Shown: positions 11,521-24,898, counted from the stretch's first letter. The stretch: DNA of 64,000 nt from Anseranas semipalmata (GCA_013399115.1 VXAA01000606.1:128569-192568); one strand, 5' to 3'. A program made the numbers and translations. The notes: a model not told the origin generated them from the letters alone.

Positions 11521-14500
11521 TGGCAACTTTTCTCATGAAGTTGGACTGTACAATGTCACATCGTACATGCTCATTAGCAGGTTGACCACATGTCTCAATG
11601 AGACCAGTCTATCCTTGAATAAGCACTTCTCTTCCATATCCCTGGGCAAAACCAATGTTTTGGAGCTAAGATTTTGTACTTAACTATAAGATAGTTGAGT
11701 GGATTTTGCTTTAATAAGATTAAACAGAGCATGCATTTATCTGATCCAGGTAATGTGTGAAGTGAGGAGACAAAAGAAATAACTATAAGGAAGAGGATGA
11801 GTTGAAGGAAAAGAGTAAACAGAGACTGGAGGTTGGCCTTTTGGTACTATTGCGGTATATTCATCTCTGTCTCAAACATGCTGATTATTTGTGAAAAAGA
11901 TCGCTTTCTGGAAGGCAATAAAATACAAAAAATGTTGCTTAGAAGCACAATAAAAGACTACAGTGCTATATCTATTGCTTCATTATAAGGCAAACTCTGT
12001 TTGTCTTGACAACAATTACAGTAATCAAGTTTAAGTAATTTACAAGAGTTCCCATCTTTCAGTAACTGCTTTGTTTAATCAGCAAATGAATGAAATCACA
12101 CAGACTATTTTGCCCAGGCTTTCAGTATAAACAGGTGTGTTGGACTAAAATTAAAATATGTATTGACAACAAAAGAAGTAGACTTCTGGGAAAGACATTT
12201 ATTCCCTATATATGAAGGAAAGCTGTGGAAACATCCATTGCTAGGTGTTGCCGCAGCACTACAGAATGAGGCATACAGCATCATTTTGAGTTGGGCAGAA
12301 GATGGGCTTCACGACTGATTGAATTTTTAATTTCTTACTTCTATCACTCCTTTCTCCCCTGCCTATTCGAATGGTCCTTTCAAATATTTCTCCTCGAGAA
12401 AAATATCACCAGGACAAACCAGCCTTGGTAAGAGTAATGGCTGGCCTAATCAGATTCTCTTTTCTGTTTCTTATGAGGGCCACAGGTTCCCAAGGATTAT
12501 ATGGCAACAGCAGAACAGCAGAACAATGGGCAAGTTTCACATCAGATGCTTCCTCTATTGTTTCCAAAGCAAACAGTTCCAGGAAGCATGCTGTTCCCTG
12601 CATTAGAGCTCTGTAGAAAGACCTTATTACACTAAGTATACTACAGGAGATACAGAAGCAGATCAATATGTGGCTAAGTGTTTTAGCCTTACTTTTATTA
12701 TGTTTGACAGCGATGACAACATCGTATGTATGTCCCATATAAGATGACTAATGTGTGTACATGTGTGAACCCCTGGCACAAACAGGTTTTCCCATAAACT
12801 TTTAGGGAAGAGCAAACTCCCTGAGAGCAGATCAGAATATGGATTGAATCTAAAAAATAAAATAAAATAAAAATAAAGAATCAAACAAAACCCAAACTAC
12901 TTTCAAGTCTTATGGGAAGCTGCAATGGCACCAATGTCTGGAAACATCTTTCACAAGTGGTTTCAATCCAGAATGATTTCCAGGAAATGCTTGTCTTGAG
13001 TTGTGCTACAAAATGTGTCATCAGGATGTTTTCTGTGTTCCTGACCCAAAGTAGGGCAAATTACACTGCGAGGCAACGTGAAGAAGTAAGGAAATGAGAC
13101 AAGAACTTTTTATGTGAGTAGACAGTTTTCCCATGGGTGAAGATTCCCTCCAACACACCAGAAGTGAACCAACCAAACAAGCCATTTTTCTGTAGATAGC
13201 TCAGTCTCTGTAGTAGGCCAGCAGCCAGATGAGGGGTTTTAAAGAAGAGTTATGGTAGTTATAAAGAGGGAAAAAATTTGCAAACACTGATAATAATACT
13301 CCTACACAGGAAGGTTTGAGCCAGTCACACTACTCCCCCCCTTTTCCAGTGAGATTCAGAGTTACATAGGAACAGGAGATTGTTTTGGCTGGGATTAGAT
13401 AGCACAGATGGTACCAAAATGTGTAACACCTACCACAAGTTCTTTAGTTTCGTATCATCTGCACAACAGTTCTTCTTGGCCTTTTAACAGTTCATTGAAT
13501 GGAGGAAGAGGAGAAAAAGACATGGGACAATTGCTGGAAATGTGCAGCAAGTGCTGTTTTATTTTAACTTTTGGGGAATCCATATAGGAGCATGTAGATA
13601 GGTTCATATAAAATCTTGCATATATCTTCTGTGAGATGGTGTGATATTTCACTTGGCTCTTCTCTTTCAAGAATCCCCAAAACTTGGCAAGTAAATCTCA
13701 CAACACATTTGAGAATTACATCAGTAATCATTTTGCAGATACATCCAACGAGCTACAGGAATTTTAACCAGTTTTCCCAGAATCACCAGAGGAGTTTGTA
13801 GCATAGGCGGCTCTTATCTCCATGGAGCTTCTTAGGAATCCCATGGACTTTGTGTTTCTACCCTGACATAAATAGCATCAGTCTTTGGTTTTCTCCCCTG
13901 ACTTTGTGGGTCTTCCACATGATCTACAATAAAACTCTCTCTTTCTGTCCTAATTTTTCAAATGCACGCTCTTGCAGCAATTCATCTACAGCTTCTGATT
14001 CCAGGAATATTTTACTGCCGATTCTGGTGTCCTGCTTTATTCAGTCTCTCTAGTTGTTACCTGCCCCTACAAAAGACTCTCATTTTCTGTGGTTTTAATA
14101 GGTTTTCCAGGGGTTCCAGAATAAAGAGAATAGAAAATATACCTCTTTCTTAGAGAGAAATACAAAAATTTCTAAACAAAGGCACTGAGGTGCCAGTGTG
14201 ATGGGCATACCAGAAATAATGAGACTTTCAGGTTGAGATTTTCTAGGTTGCCTATTTAATTTGATTGCAGTACGTACTCAACACTCCTAGATAGTTTTGA
14301 AAGATTCACTGTATTACAGTTATTTGATTTAACAATTAGGCTGAAAGCATGGAGCGTTCCCTGAGAACTAACTAGGAAGAACTGATGGCCTAAATCCTCT
14401 GTCTTTTGAATACTCAGGCACACAATTTAAAAGCATTTGAGATTTTTTCCCTAACTAATGAGAGACCTTTCGCTACACAGAGTAAAGGGAAGAACTGGGT

Positions 14501-17500
14501 CTCCAGATTAAATGGAGAACTCTCTGCCTTAGAACTTCTAAGATGGCTAATGCTCAGGGAAGGATTCTTCTCACCGCATTTGCAGTGAGCTCCCTGTTGA
14601 GATACACAATGAGCAACACAAATGTCATTGCCTTGACTTCAGCGTAGCTCCACTGCAGAAGGACGTGGGCTGCTGGCTCATTCTCACATGTACTTTTGAA
14701 GAACTTACATTTAGGATAACGATGAAACTTTAGTCAGAGGATTCGGACTGAAAATGTACCTGTGCAAAAGAAATTCCTGATTTTCAATGTGTCAGGAATG
14801 GAAAGCTGAACAGGGAGGCAGATGCAGGGTGTAATTCAAAGTCATTATACCACTTGCTGTAAATATTGTTTTCATAAAGCCAGCCTACTCATATTCTCAG
14901 ATAACCCATCCTATTATTCTGGCAGCTACAGGACTCCTGAATCACACCTACTTGAACCTGAGGGATTAGAGGTTTTGCTCTTTAAATAGCATAGGTGCTG
15001 GGCTGGCCACATTTTTCAGACCTCTTTGGAGAAGCAGAATTGATTTTTTTTTTTTTTCCTAAACAAAAAAATCATTCAGGACCCAAAATAGACATAAGCG
15101 AGCCTCCTCCTTTTGTAATTGTGTTTTTGAAAATCAGACACGTAAAATCTTTTGTGGCTGTGGGCTCGAAACCTCTTTTGTGGAAACACTGGCGCACTGT
15201 AATTGGTTGAGTACTGCTATCCAGCCTGAGAGGGTGACCTTTCACACTCTGCCCTAAAAGAACACTATAGAAAGAGAGGTGGCGTAATCTGGGTTAAAGG
15301 CTTCTTACTAACATGTTGAGAGCTTGTTTCACACACACACAAACAGTTGCACGAAAGCCCCAGCCTGATGATAACTTAGCACTTTAGCATGGTGCTCTTG
15401 AGACAGCCCTCTTCTGAGAGAATAAAGAAGGGCCCCTTAGTTGAAATGCAGGACTGGAGCTCTTCATAACCACCGGGCAACTGTTACGAGGGAAAAAGAA
15501 AGTTAAAAGAGATTGAGAACAAAAGGGGCTATCCTTGTTACAAGGCTATGGTTCTAGACCTGAAAAACTCCTCTCCCCTAATCTTTTTATTATTTTTCTC
15601 TGTATAGCCCCAGGTTTTGACAGGGAAATCTCTTGTCTTTCTGGGCAAGCATATTCAGCGCCCTTTAAAAAATTCCTGTGGATCTGCTTTTTTCACGAGC
15701 TCTTCATGCATGGAGAAAGAGGAAGAAAGAAGGTGAACGTTCCTTATTTGGTTAAGAAACGAAAAGAAGGATGGGGTATTTCTAAAGTTAGAGGATTAGA
15801 GCCAAGATGTAGCTTAAGGACTAATAAGGACGCTCAAAACTCCTGTGCTGTTACACTTCGCACATAGGAGCAGGTGTAGATGTGCTTGCTCAGGTGGTGT
15901 GCAGACCTGAGACTTTCACATTTGATTTCAGAAGGGCTGAAGCCAGCTGTCCCAAGCCACCAGTGCGGCAAAGGTCCTGGGTGCCTCCAGCGCAATGAGA
16001 TCCCTGAGCTTGCAGAGCCACCCCAGGGCCGGCCGCATTCCCTGGGTCATGGGGACAGCGACTTGCACCCCAGCAGTCCCCTCGCCTCCCCTGGTTTTAG
16101 TGCTTACTTCATCACTGATGAGCATTTGTCACAGTTTATGTGTAAATAGAGACATACAGGGAAGGACATTTAACCCTGCCATTTTGTCAAATTTTATTAT
16201 GAGGTTGTTTTTGCCTGTGTTGTTTTGCTGTTTGCTTGTTGACAGTTTCCCAATTATATACCTTCCTATGGTACAGCTGTCTCATGCAGCTTATCGCTTT
16301 ACATTTTATTTTTCCACCTTATTCCTTTTCTAGGTCTTCTGTTCTATATGTCCTGGCTTTTTTTCTTACGATTTTCCACATATTCAGCAAAGTTACTCTA
16401 CTATTCCAAATTATCCCTGTATTACTATTGTATATATAGTTTATGTTAATAAATTGTTACACACTCTCAGTGATATCAGTTAGAAAAAATAAAGGATATT
16501 TAGAAATTACTGCAGTTTCCTATCTACGTATATCCCATATGATTTGCACAAGATAAAAGGAGATAATAAATTTCTATATTTATCACAATGTTAGACTCTC
16601 TCATAAAGGATTTTCATCTGGTTAACAGTTAATAGGACCAGGGAGTTCCAAAGCCAAAGCAGAAAGTCTAGTTTGACTATGGAACTTATGGACCATAATA
16701 ATCCTCTTTGTTCATGATGTTGCATGTCAGGAAGTGCAAACTGCCTGAGCTCTTACTTTCTTTAGCATTTTTAACGTTCCTTCTGTCCCCTGCAGCAGAG
16801 TTAAGGTTTGTTAGCCGTGTCTACTTTTCTGATGCTGGTGACTCATGTTTCCAGTCTTCTTAATTCTTGTTTTGGTACTTTTTACTCCAAAATCTTTCAG
16901 AACCGGCAACTAAATTTACAACTGTCTCCTCCAGAGAGCCACAGAGCTGTAGTGAAGATTGCAACCACCAAATGACTGCCCCAGTGGCTGTCATCCAGGC
17001 TGGTGGACCAGCCCTGAAGAGGACCAACAAGACAACTAGCTTCTCAGAGTCACAAAGGCTGATTCTAAATAAAGCATATTCCACAGTGTTGAAGTTTAGT
17101 TTCTTGTGAGTTAAAACTTGACCTTTTTGCATTTGGAGACCGAGGTTCAAGTTCCATTAATTTACAGGCAAGAATATGTTTGATGAGTCCATCATAGCCT
17201 ATGGTGGGGATATTTTGTCACAGCACAAAATCACTGCACAATACAGTGTGATTGGCAGCTGCTTCCTGTGGTAGGGAAGGTTGCAGCTGCTTGTGATGGA
17301 GAACCATTGGCAGTCAGCGATGGGAACTTGCCCACAATGTCCCTTTGAACCGTGCAGAGCACTGGCTAGCCTTGCACACTGCTCACTTTGGGGAACACCC
17401 AATTCTTTGCCTCACACCTACAATTTGGGAAATAAATTGCTTTACTGCTGACAGATAAACTAGCTCACATATAGGAGCAATTTGGTATCCAAAATGTATT

Positions 17501-18890
17501 TATAGATACATCCAAACAAAATGTTTGAAGGAAAACTGCACAGAGAAATGCGATCATTAAATACAAAAGAAAAAAAAGGAGAGGGAAACTGCAAATTTTA
17601 TTTCTAAACCCTTCCACCAGGAAAGGTTACAGAATTTAGGGAAATGAGCTGCAGCTGACATGCCTGACAAATAACTCTCATGGAATCTATAAAGTGAGTT
17701 TATTTGTGCCATCTTTTACAGGAAGGGCTGTGCGTGAGTTTTGTAGCATTGCCACTGGGGTTGCTGAAACACCCGGCTGGTGATCAACATTTTGGATGCT
17801 CATGAATAACTGGAATATGAGCACCTTAAGCACAAATTCAACAAAGGTTTTTTCAAGTTCATCATCACATATGAGATTGTATCATTCATAGTGGCATTTA
17901 TAGCCATCAGTACTATACAACCCATGGTAACAGATGACATTGCATGCTGAAAGAGGCCGTGAAAGGTCTTTCATACCATTTCCTGCTCCTAATGACAGCT
18001 TTTACTGCCAGTTAGGACAGAATCCAAACACATGAAGTCATGATAGCTGTAGGTGTTGATTTGGATATGAAAAGTATAACCTAGCTTATGTAGCAGAGAT
18101 TAACAGAGACAATTTTTTTCAGTGCACGCGTTGTTTGCACAATGCTAGAGAATACTACAGGTAAAGGGACAGAAAGAATGGGCATGAGATAGGATGTTGC
18201 CCTGTTAGCAACAATTTGATGTGCAGAAGTATTTTGTGTTGAAGATGTGCTTGGACACCCCCACACATAATCACTTGGACATCATGCCCTTAGAGTCTAT
18301 CCCAATTTACCATAGAAGAATATACATGTCTGTGGGACCTACAAATAGTTTTCTAGGCTGGATGAAAGTGACATTTATCTCTCTTCCTATATGTGCTTTT
18401 GTTTGTGTGTGTATATTCTGCATGTGTAATTTCATGTTTAGGCAAAACATCCATGTCGATAGAAAACTCATGAATATTTTATAGCTTTTGTTCATGAATT
18501 CATTCGTGGGTTTTATAAATAGTGATAGAAATACAGTGATTGAAAAAATAATACGTCTGAAAGGCAATACCACTTTACCTATGAATGACCCTTTTCTCTT
18601 TTTCTTTCCCCTTGTTTGGGTATTTTTTCCTGAACACTCTTACCAAACCTTGGCCATTAACAGTACAAAAGTGAGCATGTACATAACCATATCCACAATA
18701 TATGGTTACATCTTTTCGAGCCTATAGCAAACCGGAGGCCTTTAACCGCACTGAAACACGATCTCTGCAGGGCAAACCTCTTGGTCAGTGCTGGCTGGGT
18801 CCTGCATCGCCTGCGGGTCTGCTGCTCCCCAGCCCAGCCTGGTGTTGATGGCTCGTGGCTGGGCGGTCTCACATTCCTGCTCGGAGCGTA
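11521..18890. other. AT-rich non-coding stretch
   Basis: No gene is supported. There is an (AAAAT)n-type run at about 12851-12878, a T run at about 15043-15058 and a short CA run near 15331. Open frames reach about 112 codons and show no domains. No tRNA with paired A and B boxes was found. Confidence 0.55.
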
Positions 18891-18900
18891 ATGTGTGTGG

Positions 18901-18925
18901 GTGTGCGTGCACGCGCGCGTGTGCA
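18901..18925. repeat. alternating purine-pyrimidine (GT/GC/CA) run, Z-DNA type
   Basis: Twenty-five bases alternate strictly purine-pyrimidine, with a GC-GC core flanked by GT/CA steps, and follow a GT-rich lead from about 18891. GC/CA alternation of this length is the classic composition for left-handed Z-DNA. It is also a simple repeat likely to vary in length. Confidence 0.75.
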
Positions 18926-20390
18926 ATAAGTAATATAGGGTAATCCCCTTCCGATGACAGAAGCTTCAAGTGGTTACAAGCAGCAGAGCTGCTTTCAGCT
19001 GCCTGAGGTAACTGTCTATAAGGTGCAAGGTAAAGAAATAATTAATTACACTTACTGGGTAAAATGGGGGAAATGATATATGATAGCGTGCTTTTATAGA
19101 AAGTGCTTTGATTCAACAAGAGGCAGGGGTTTTGGTGAAAGAAGTGTCAAGATGTAGAGAGTTTTTCTGCAGTCAAAGGTTGAATTTAAGTAATCACCCA
19201 GTGCAATTTTACCCATATCAGATGTTCACAACTACAATGCATAGAGGGGGAGGGAATGAAGTGAAAGATGGAAACAGAAAGAAAAAACATCCCCTAAATT
19301 GTGAACATGCACTCTTGCTGAGTAACCACATTCATAACAGAGTGGGAGTGATTTGCTCTGACAACACGAGATGGCTAATTTTGCTGAATTAACAGCACTA
19401 CTAGTAGTGGGTGGAGGGGAACAGAAAAACATTGATTCGTTATGGACATTCTCGGGATTATTAATTACCAGGTGTATAGAAGATGTGTGGTCTACAGTAT
19501 AACAAAAAGTTTGGTTGTGTGCTTCTGGTATGTTGCTTAAACAACGAGATGTCCAGAGCAACACTTTTAAAGAACAAGAAACATTTATATTTTAAAATTA
19601 AAGCAGGCTTATACTTGTCAGTTAAAGGAAACAAGCTAGAAGATCAAATTGGATTCCTTCTTCACTCTAAAGCAGCAGGCATTTCACTAAGGGTCTTTAA
19701 ATTAATGTAAACTTTTTTTATTCCTTGCCTTTGGAAAGACATGAGTCTGAGATTATTCTCTATTGCAAAGATTAATATTTTCAAGGCAAACTTTGGAATC
19801 TACTTGGACAGCCCAGAGCTTCCAGCTGTTGTTTATGCTAATAGTTAGAAAATCCTAGCGCCATTCTTTTAAAACAAAATTAATAATAAAAAAAGCCCTA
19901 TTGAGTTAATTTTGTGGAATTACATTAATAAGCACAATTTGCACCGTGCACGTTTACTTTGTGGTTTGTGGTGAGTTTGTAGAGGTTTTGTGAGCAAACC
20001 CAAATGTGGTGACAGCAAAACCTTTCCAAAGCACAGGCTTTTATGCTCTAAGCACAGAATTTCCTTTTGTGGTCATGTGTGACGTGGTTTTTGGATAATA
20101 AATGTCTGTAATAAGGTTTCCTTAGGTTAGCTCAAAGGGCCTGTGCCTCTGTTTTTAATGGCTGCATTTGGAGGAGTTTCGGTTACATATATTTTTTTAG
20201 AATTTGAGCACTTCTAACAGACAGCATTTAATTACCTAGAGGCTGGTCCAGAGAGGCATTGCTCACTCACCACGTCTGACCACGGCTGTTAACAATATAC
20301 CTCTGTGCTGCCTTGGCTGGCCGGGAGGACGCAGCTTTGTCTAACAGAGGCACCTGAGCGAGGTAGCTGGAGGGGAGCTCGCTTCAGGTG
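18926..20390. other. non-coding stretch with an AT-rich, TAAT-rich block
   Basis: No gene is supported. About 19850-19960 is AT-rich and contains several ATTA/TAAT homeodomain-core words. It resembles the AT-rich conserved elements found in gene deserts, though this is inference from composition only. From 20280 GC begins to rise. Confidence 0.4.
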
Positions 20391-20412
20391 GTGCGATGGC
20401 CCATCGCACGTG
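20391..20412. repeat. 19-bp palindrome abutting a CACGTG E-box
   Basis: GTGCGATGG at 20391-20399 and its exact reverse complement at 20401-20409 flank a single central C. The right arm overlaps a palindromic CACGTG E-box at 20407-20412. It sits in a GC-rich patch (about 20300-20560). Such symmetry could serve a dimeric binding factor, but may be chance. Confidence 0.6.
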
Positions 20413-20673
20413 CAGCCAACAGCAGTTCTGAGCTGCTCTAACCCTATCCCAGTCGATAGCAGGAGTCCCGACAGGGCTGGGAGGAGATGGAGGGCGGCAG
20501 CGTGGTGGGAGCACAGCCGCCGCTGTTCGGGCGCTCTGCACCAGCAGCATGTGGACAGCAGAAGTTTTCCGACTTCGTAATTTCATCCTTCTCAGATCTG
20601 AACTGGGGAGAGAAGGGATATCCCCACCCCGTGACAGTCTGGATCATCTAAGCTAATCCTGTTTTTGTGGTGG

Positions 20674-20769
20674 AAGGGAGGGCAGAGGAAGGAACCCCAT
20701 TTGCTATAGAAGCTGGTTTCTAAGGGAGGGCAGAGGGAAGAGCCATATTTGCTATAGAAACTGGTTTCT
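20674..20769. repeat. diverged tandem repeat, 48-bp unit, two copies
   Basis: Copies at 20674-20721 and 20722-20769 agree at about 42 of 48 positions with no gap. The unit is a purine-rich half followed by a TTTGCTATAGAA-type half. Because 48 is a multiple of three, the minus-strand open frame crossing it (20592-21101) shows a 16-residue peptide repeat, but that frame has no other sign of being coding. The copies are clearly older than those at 11129. Confidence 0.85.
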
Positions 20770-22580
20770 ATTCCTACATAATAAAAAAGCAGATGAGGTC
20801 CTGATTTAAAAAAAATAAAGCTGAAAGAGGAACCAACATGTTGCCAAACGCAAACGTACCGAAAAACCCCAACAAAACGTCCAACAACCGAAAAAACATG
20901 TCTTTTGTAAGGCGCTCTTTGTAGCAAATCAGTAAAAGTTGATTCCTGTAATGAATTAAAATATTCCAAAAGCTTAAAGCTTCTATCGCAGTTGACCTTT
21001 AAGGCATGTAGCAGCAAAGAAGTTAATACACTTTGCACATGTTGCAGAGCAACAGGTGGTAGAAAAACCCATGCGGGCTCCTCACATTCCTTACTTTTCA
21101 AACTGGTGGCCCCTGGTATTCTGGGATTTACACTACCTCCCCCAGGCTCTGACTGACAAGCTAATCGGTGTGCTGGGAAGCCCTAAGCTATTGATTCCAC
21201 TGTAACAGAACACCTCCCAGTCAATGAAACTGCAATGAAATGCTTCAACAACGAAGAAAGGGAGGCATTAGGCTGTTGAGCAACTGGAAGAAATTTGCTT
21301 GTAGGTAGTGCGGCAGAAATGAAAAGGCTCTCGGGGGCACAAGCTTGAAAAGCCAGGTTATTAAAAAAGCCACAAAGCTGGAGTCTGGCTGAGTGGAGAA
21401 AAATAGTTATGGCTCAGTTAGGCGTATCTAAAAGGAGGAGGGAGGGGAACGCAGCTTTCAAAATTGCGTTAATCCCCCATGTACTTAATTTCTTTTCTTT
21501 TATGGCAGCTTGTAGTATAGCAACAAGTATTCAAGCAGTTAATAATTTTAAACAGTTTAGCTTTCCGTAGGCAATATATCTTTAGCCTTAATTAAAATTT
21601 TATTTTAGTAGGGAGAAAATATTAAAATGACATTCTGATCATCCTCTAAGATGGAAAATATATGATAATATGAATATTTTATTAGACAAACTATTATTAA
21701 ACAGCTGGTGCAAAATCTTAGCCACTGATTAGGTGGGGTTGTTGGAATCGCAGGTCACTATTTCTTAATAATGGCCCAACAGCCTCCCCTCGTAATGACA
21801 GCCACTGACACATGAACTGCAAACACAAAGGAGTCCAAATCCCCCTTACCACTATCCTTATATCCCCAAATTGCATACCTGCAGTGCCAGCCCTGTGGAT
21901 GGTTCCCATCTGGGGTTAAAAAGCATCATTTTTATTAGTTTGGATTCTCTTATATGGTAAAGCCATTTCATTTTTCCTTTTACCACCTGATAAGGAGATC
22001 GCCTGGAAGAGCAGCTGGAATGTCGCTGCCAGCACAAGATACCCCTGCCTGCTTGCTGGGCACGGCTCAGGTGCTGTGTCCATCCCAACCTGGGTGAAGA
22101 GACGAGCTCTTTGCTGCAGGATAGCGGAAGGGGTGAGCATCGGTGGGTAGAGCCGCTCAGCCACTTTAATTTGGGTGGGAGTCAGGGCAAGCAGTCAGAG
22201 TAAAGCGTTGAGGCTGGAATTTGCATCTGCCGTTAATTCAGGAGCCTGGGTTTGCTGACCTTCAGGCAACGTCCAAATCCTATCTATTTACTCAGTCTTT
22301 TCCTGAGTAAGCTGTCAGGTTTTCTTTTGGAAAGTCTTCTCCCCCCTGCGTGGGACGTTGAGTACAATAAAAAATGTGTAGGCCTTGATTGCACATGAGG
22401 CAAAGCTGTTATGTGCTTAGGCGGCCAGATTAATCTTTCAATGCCAATAAAATGGCTGACGTTGTATATAAACCCCGGCAAAAGTGGCCTTTTTGGAAAT
22501 TTCCCATCCCATCAATTATCACCTGCTATAGGTTCAGGAATTTTGCCTTGAACAAACAACAGAGATGGCTTTTCTGCACA
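20770..22580. other. non-coding stretch, AT-rich blocks
   Basis: No gene is supported. About 20900-21010 and 21480-21680 are AT-rich with repeated TTAATT/TAAT words and could be conserved non-coding elements. The sequence alone does not prove this. No RNA gene or recognisable transposon was seen. Confidence 0.4.
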
Positions 22581-22588
22581 TTTCTTTC

Positions 22589-22652
<64 letters not shown>

Positions 22653-22654
22653 TT
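22581..22654 (+). repeat. (CTTT)n microsatellite
   Basis: About 74 bases of almost pure CTTT, with one CTC interruption near the start. The frames across it read as runs of Phe-Leu-Ser on + and Lys-Glu-Arg-Lys on -, which are low-complexity artefacts, not proteins. Confidence 0.97.
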
Positions 22655-24210
22655 GATGGTGGTGGTGCCACCTGAGCCTACATATGAATATAAATGTATA
22701 TAGGAGCTGTCTTGCTGTAATGGAGAGCCCTGTGTATACAGGGCATGGGGGAGCTGAATGCTGAAGGTTATGCTCAACTTGGTTCGCTTCTTCACCCATC
22801 TCTCAGGCTTATGCAGCCCTGCTTGGTCACCTTTGCTCACAGGAGCCATGTGTGACAAAGCACTGAGCAACCTCATGGCTCCTGTGATGGGCAGATCTGG
22901 ATGAGCAATGCCCATCTGGCTACATGGGCATGGTAACAAGGAGAACATCTGCAGGTTAAAACAGGAGTCAAGGTATTAAAAGAAAATAACCCTAAAAGCT
23001 TAAAATTGCAGAAACCCAACTCCTACCTGTATTGAAGCCAATCAGAATATTGACTTTGATTTCATTTTGACCAGAATGGGAAACAAATGCTTATTTTATT
23101 GAATATATTATCTGATGAAGAGTGGCATATACACAAATCATGGATTGTTCTTAAAAATGACCCCTATCTGTTTGCCTTAATTCTGTTCTCATCCTAAGAA
23201 CTCTGAGGTAGATGGACAATCACCAAAAACTTGGATTTGTGTCAGCAGCATTAATTAATCTGAATCCAGAAATATGCAGCTCAACACAGAGGAGTCCAGT
23301 TTTACATTTGTACAGCCTGGTCCAAACTCTCATCCACTTTCCACTCATTGAAATGAAATGCTCCTGCCATGAAATGCATATGAGCAATATACGGCTCAAC
23401 CGAATAGCAGGCCAACAGCTGTAGACCTAACTAATAAATTCTCTGAATACCATGTTATCAATGTTTGGGATGTTCTTCTAACCCCAGATATTCCTACTTT
23501 TTTTTTTTTTTTTTTGATTATTCATTCATTTTGGTCTCATAGATGTTTAAATTTTAGAGACTTCTCTGGTTAACCGATGATGTGAAAAGCACACTGAAGA
23601 ACATGGTGTGTCCATTTCTTATGTGAGAATTTAGTAAATTTTTACAGCACTTTTATTTTATGCTGGGAACATTACCTATTAGAAAAAGCAATTCTAAACT
23701 CTTTTATTTCACCAATTAGAAATGAGTGTTTTACAAGTAGCTTTCAGTTTAAATATTTCAGTCTCATTTCTCCTTTAAGTGTCTGTAAATCTTGTTTTTC
23801 TTGATGTCGAAGAAATTGAAACATTAAAAGCTTTGAGTCCTTTTCCAATCTATAAAATATATGCCAGTGTAGGCTCTAAAACTGAACAAAAGGTATCTCA
23901 GGTCTGGATCATACCAGTTGCTGTTATGGAGTCTATTTTCTTTCTGTTACTTTGCTTTTCTATGAGCATACTTTACAGATTATCATTAACAGGAGAACAA
24001 GAGTAAGGAGGCTTGGAGATAGGGAGTTCTTTTCTACTATTCACACAGAGAAACTAAAAAAAAATAATTTCTCCAAGATGATCTAAGTCAGGAAGTTTAT
24101 AAATAACCAAGGATGGCTGGAACACCTTGGAGAAGATAATCAGTTCTGTTCATTCCAGATGATTGTTAATAACCCTGTAATTATTGACTATTATTAGTGA
24201 AAATGTAAAA
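22655..24210. other. non-coding stretch
   Basis: No gene is supported. There is a poly-T run at 23498-23515. The remainder is unremarkable AT-rich DNA with short open frames. Confidence 0.55.
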
Positions 24211-24214
24211 ACAA

Positions 24215-24480
24215 TTAATAGTTGCTTAAAAAAAATAGGAGGTAAAAACCTCTGAGATTTAATGCAAATGGGCTTCAATCAATGGGCTTTTAAGCTTCCT
24301 CTTGGCTTTAGATTAACAGCAAAGTCAGTGCTGGCATGGCTTATAGCGGCTGTTAATGCAACACATGCCTATCATTTGCTGTTGACAGGCATTAATAAAA
24401 ACCTAATCTGAGGAAATTATGAAAAACCGACATATTATGCAATCTGGTTTATGTTTTGGCATGTGGCAATCATTGGTCTA
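24215..24480. promoter_or_regulatory. candidate conserved regulatory element (octamer, MEIS and homeodomain words)
   Basis: Seen directly: a perfect POU octamer ATGCAAAT at 24262-24269, a TGACAG (MEIS/TGIF-type) word at 24383-24388 followed at once by ATTAATAAAA, and several other TAAT cores. The block has little low-complexity sequence and lies between polypyrimidine tracts. A POU, MEIS and homeobox word cluster is typical of developmental enhancers. Whether it is conserved or active is inference. Confidence 0.28.
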
Positions 24481-24542
24481 ATACAAAGGAAACCATCATG
24501 TATAAACTTTACTACCATTGTTTCCACTGTAAGGGCAATTAC

Positions 24543-24585
24543 TTTTTTTTCTTTCCTTCTTTCTTTCTTTCTTTTTTTTTTTTTT
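24543..24585 (+). repeat. polypyrimidine tract (CTTT/T-rich)
   Basis: T-rich run with embedded CTTT units. It is the second of a series of T/C-on-plus tracts in the 22-35 kb part. Confidence 0.9.
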
Positions 24586-24841
24586 AAATATGTTTGATCC
24601 TTTAATTGCCTCAAGACTCAGGTTTGCTTTGTGGTACCATGGGTGTTACTTTAAAGCTTTCTCTTACAGAAGCAAGAACCTCAAACAGCAGTTACTGGCT
24701 CCAGGTCAGCAATAGGGAAGTTCAGCTCCGATACATCCCTCCTCTAGCTGACTGCTCCTCTTTCTCCCAGACACTGGCTACTCTGGCATGTTTCCAGCAG
24801 TCCCATTCCCTTAACCCGAAATCTTCTTCGAAACCTATCCA

Positions 24842-24898
24842 TTTTTTTTCCTTTCTTTCTTTTTTTTTTTGTTTTGTTTTGTTTTTGTTTTTTGTTTC
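24842..24898 (+). repeat. polypyrimidine tract followed by (GTTTT)n
   Basis: A CTTT/poly-T portion runs into a GTTTT-repeat portion. The whole stretch is low complexity. Confidence 0.9.

Noticed and set aside
17142..17153. GGTTCAAGTTCC, similar to a tRNA B box
   Set aside because: No A box at the right distance and no cloverleaf can be folded around it.
22452..22948. Frames with long Phe-Leu-Ser or Lys-Glu-Arg-Lys runs
   Set aside because: They are direct translations of the CTTT microsatellite. The same is true near 57138-57332.
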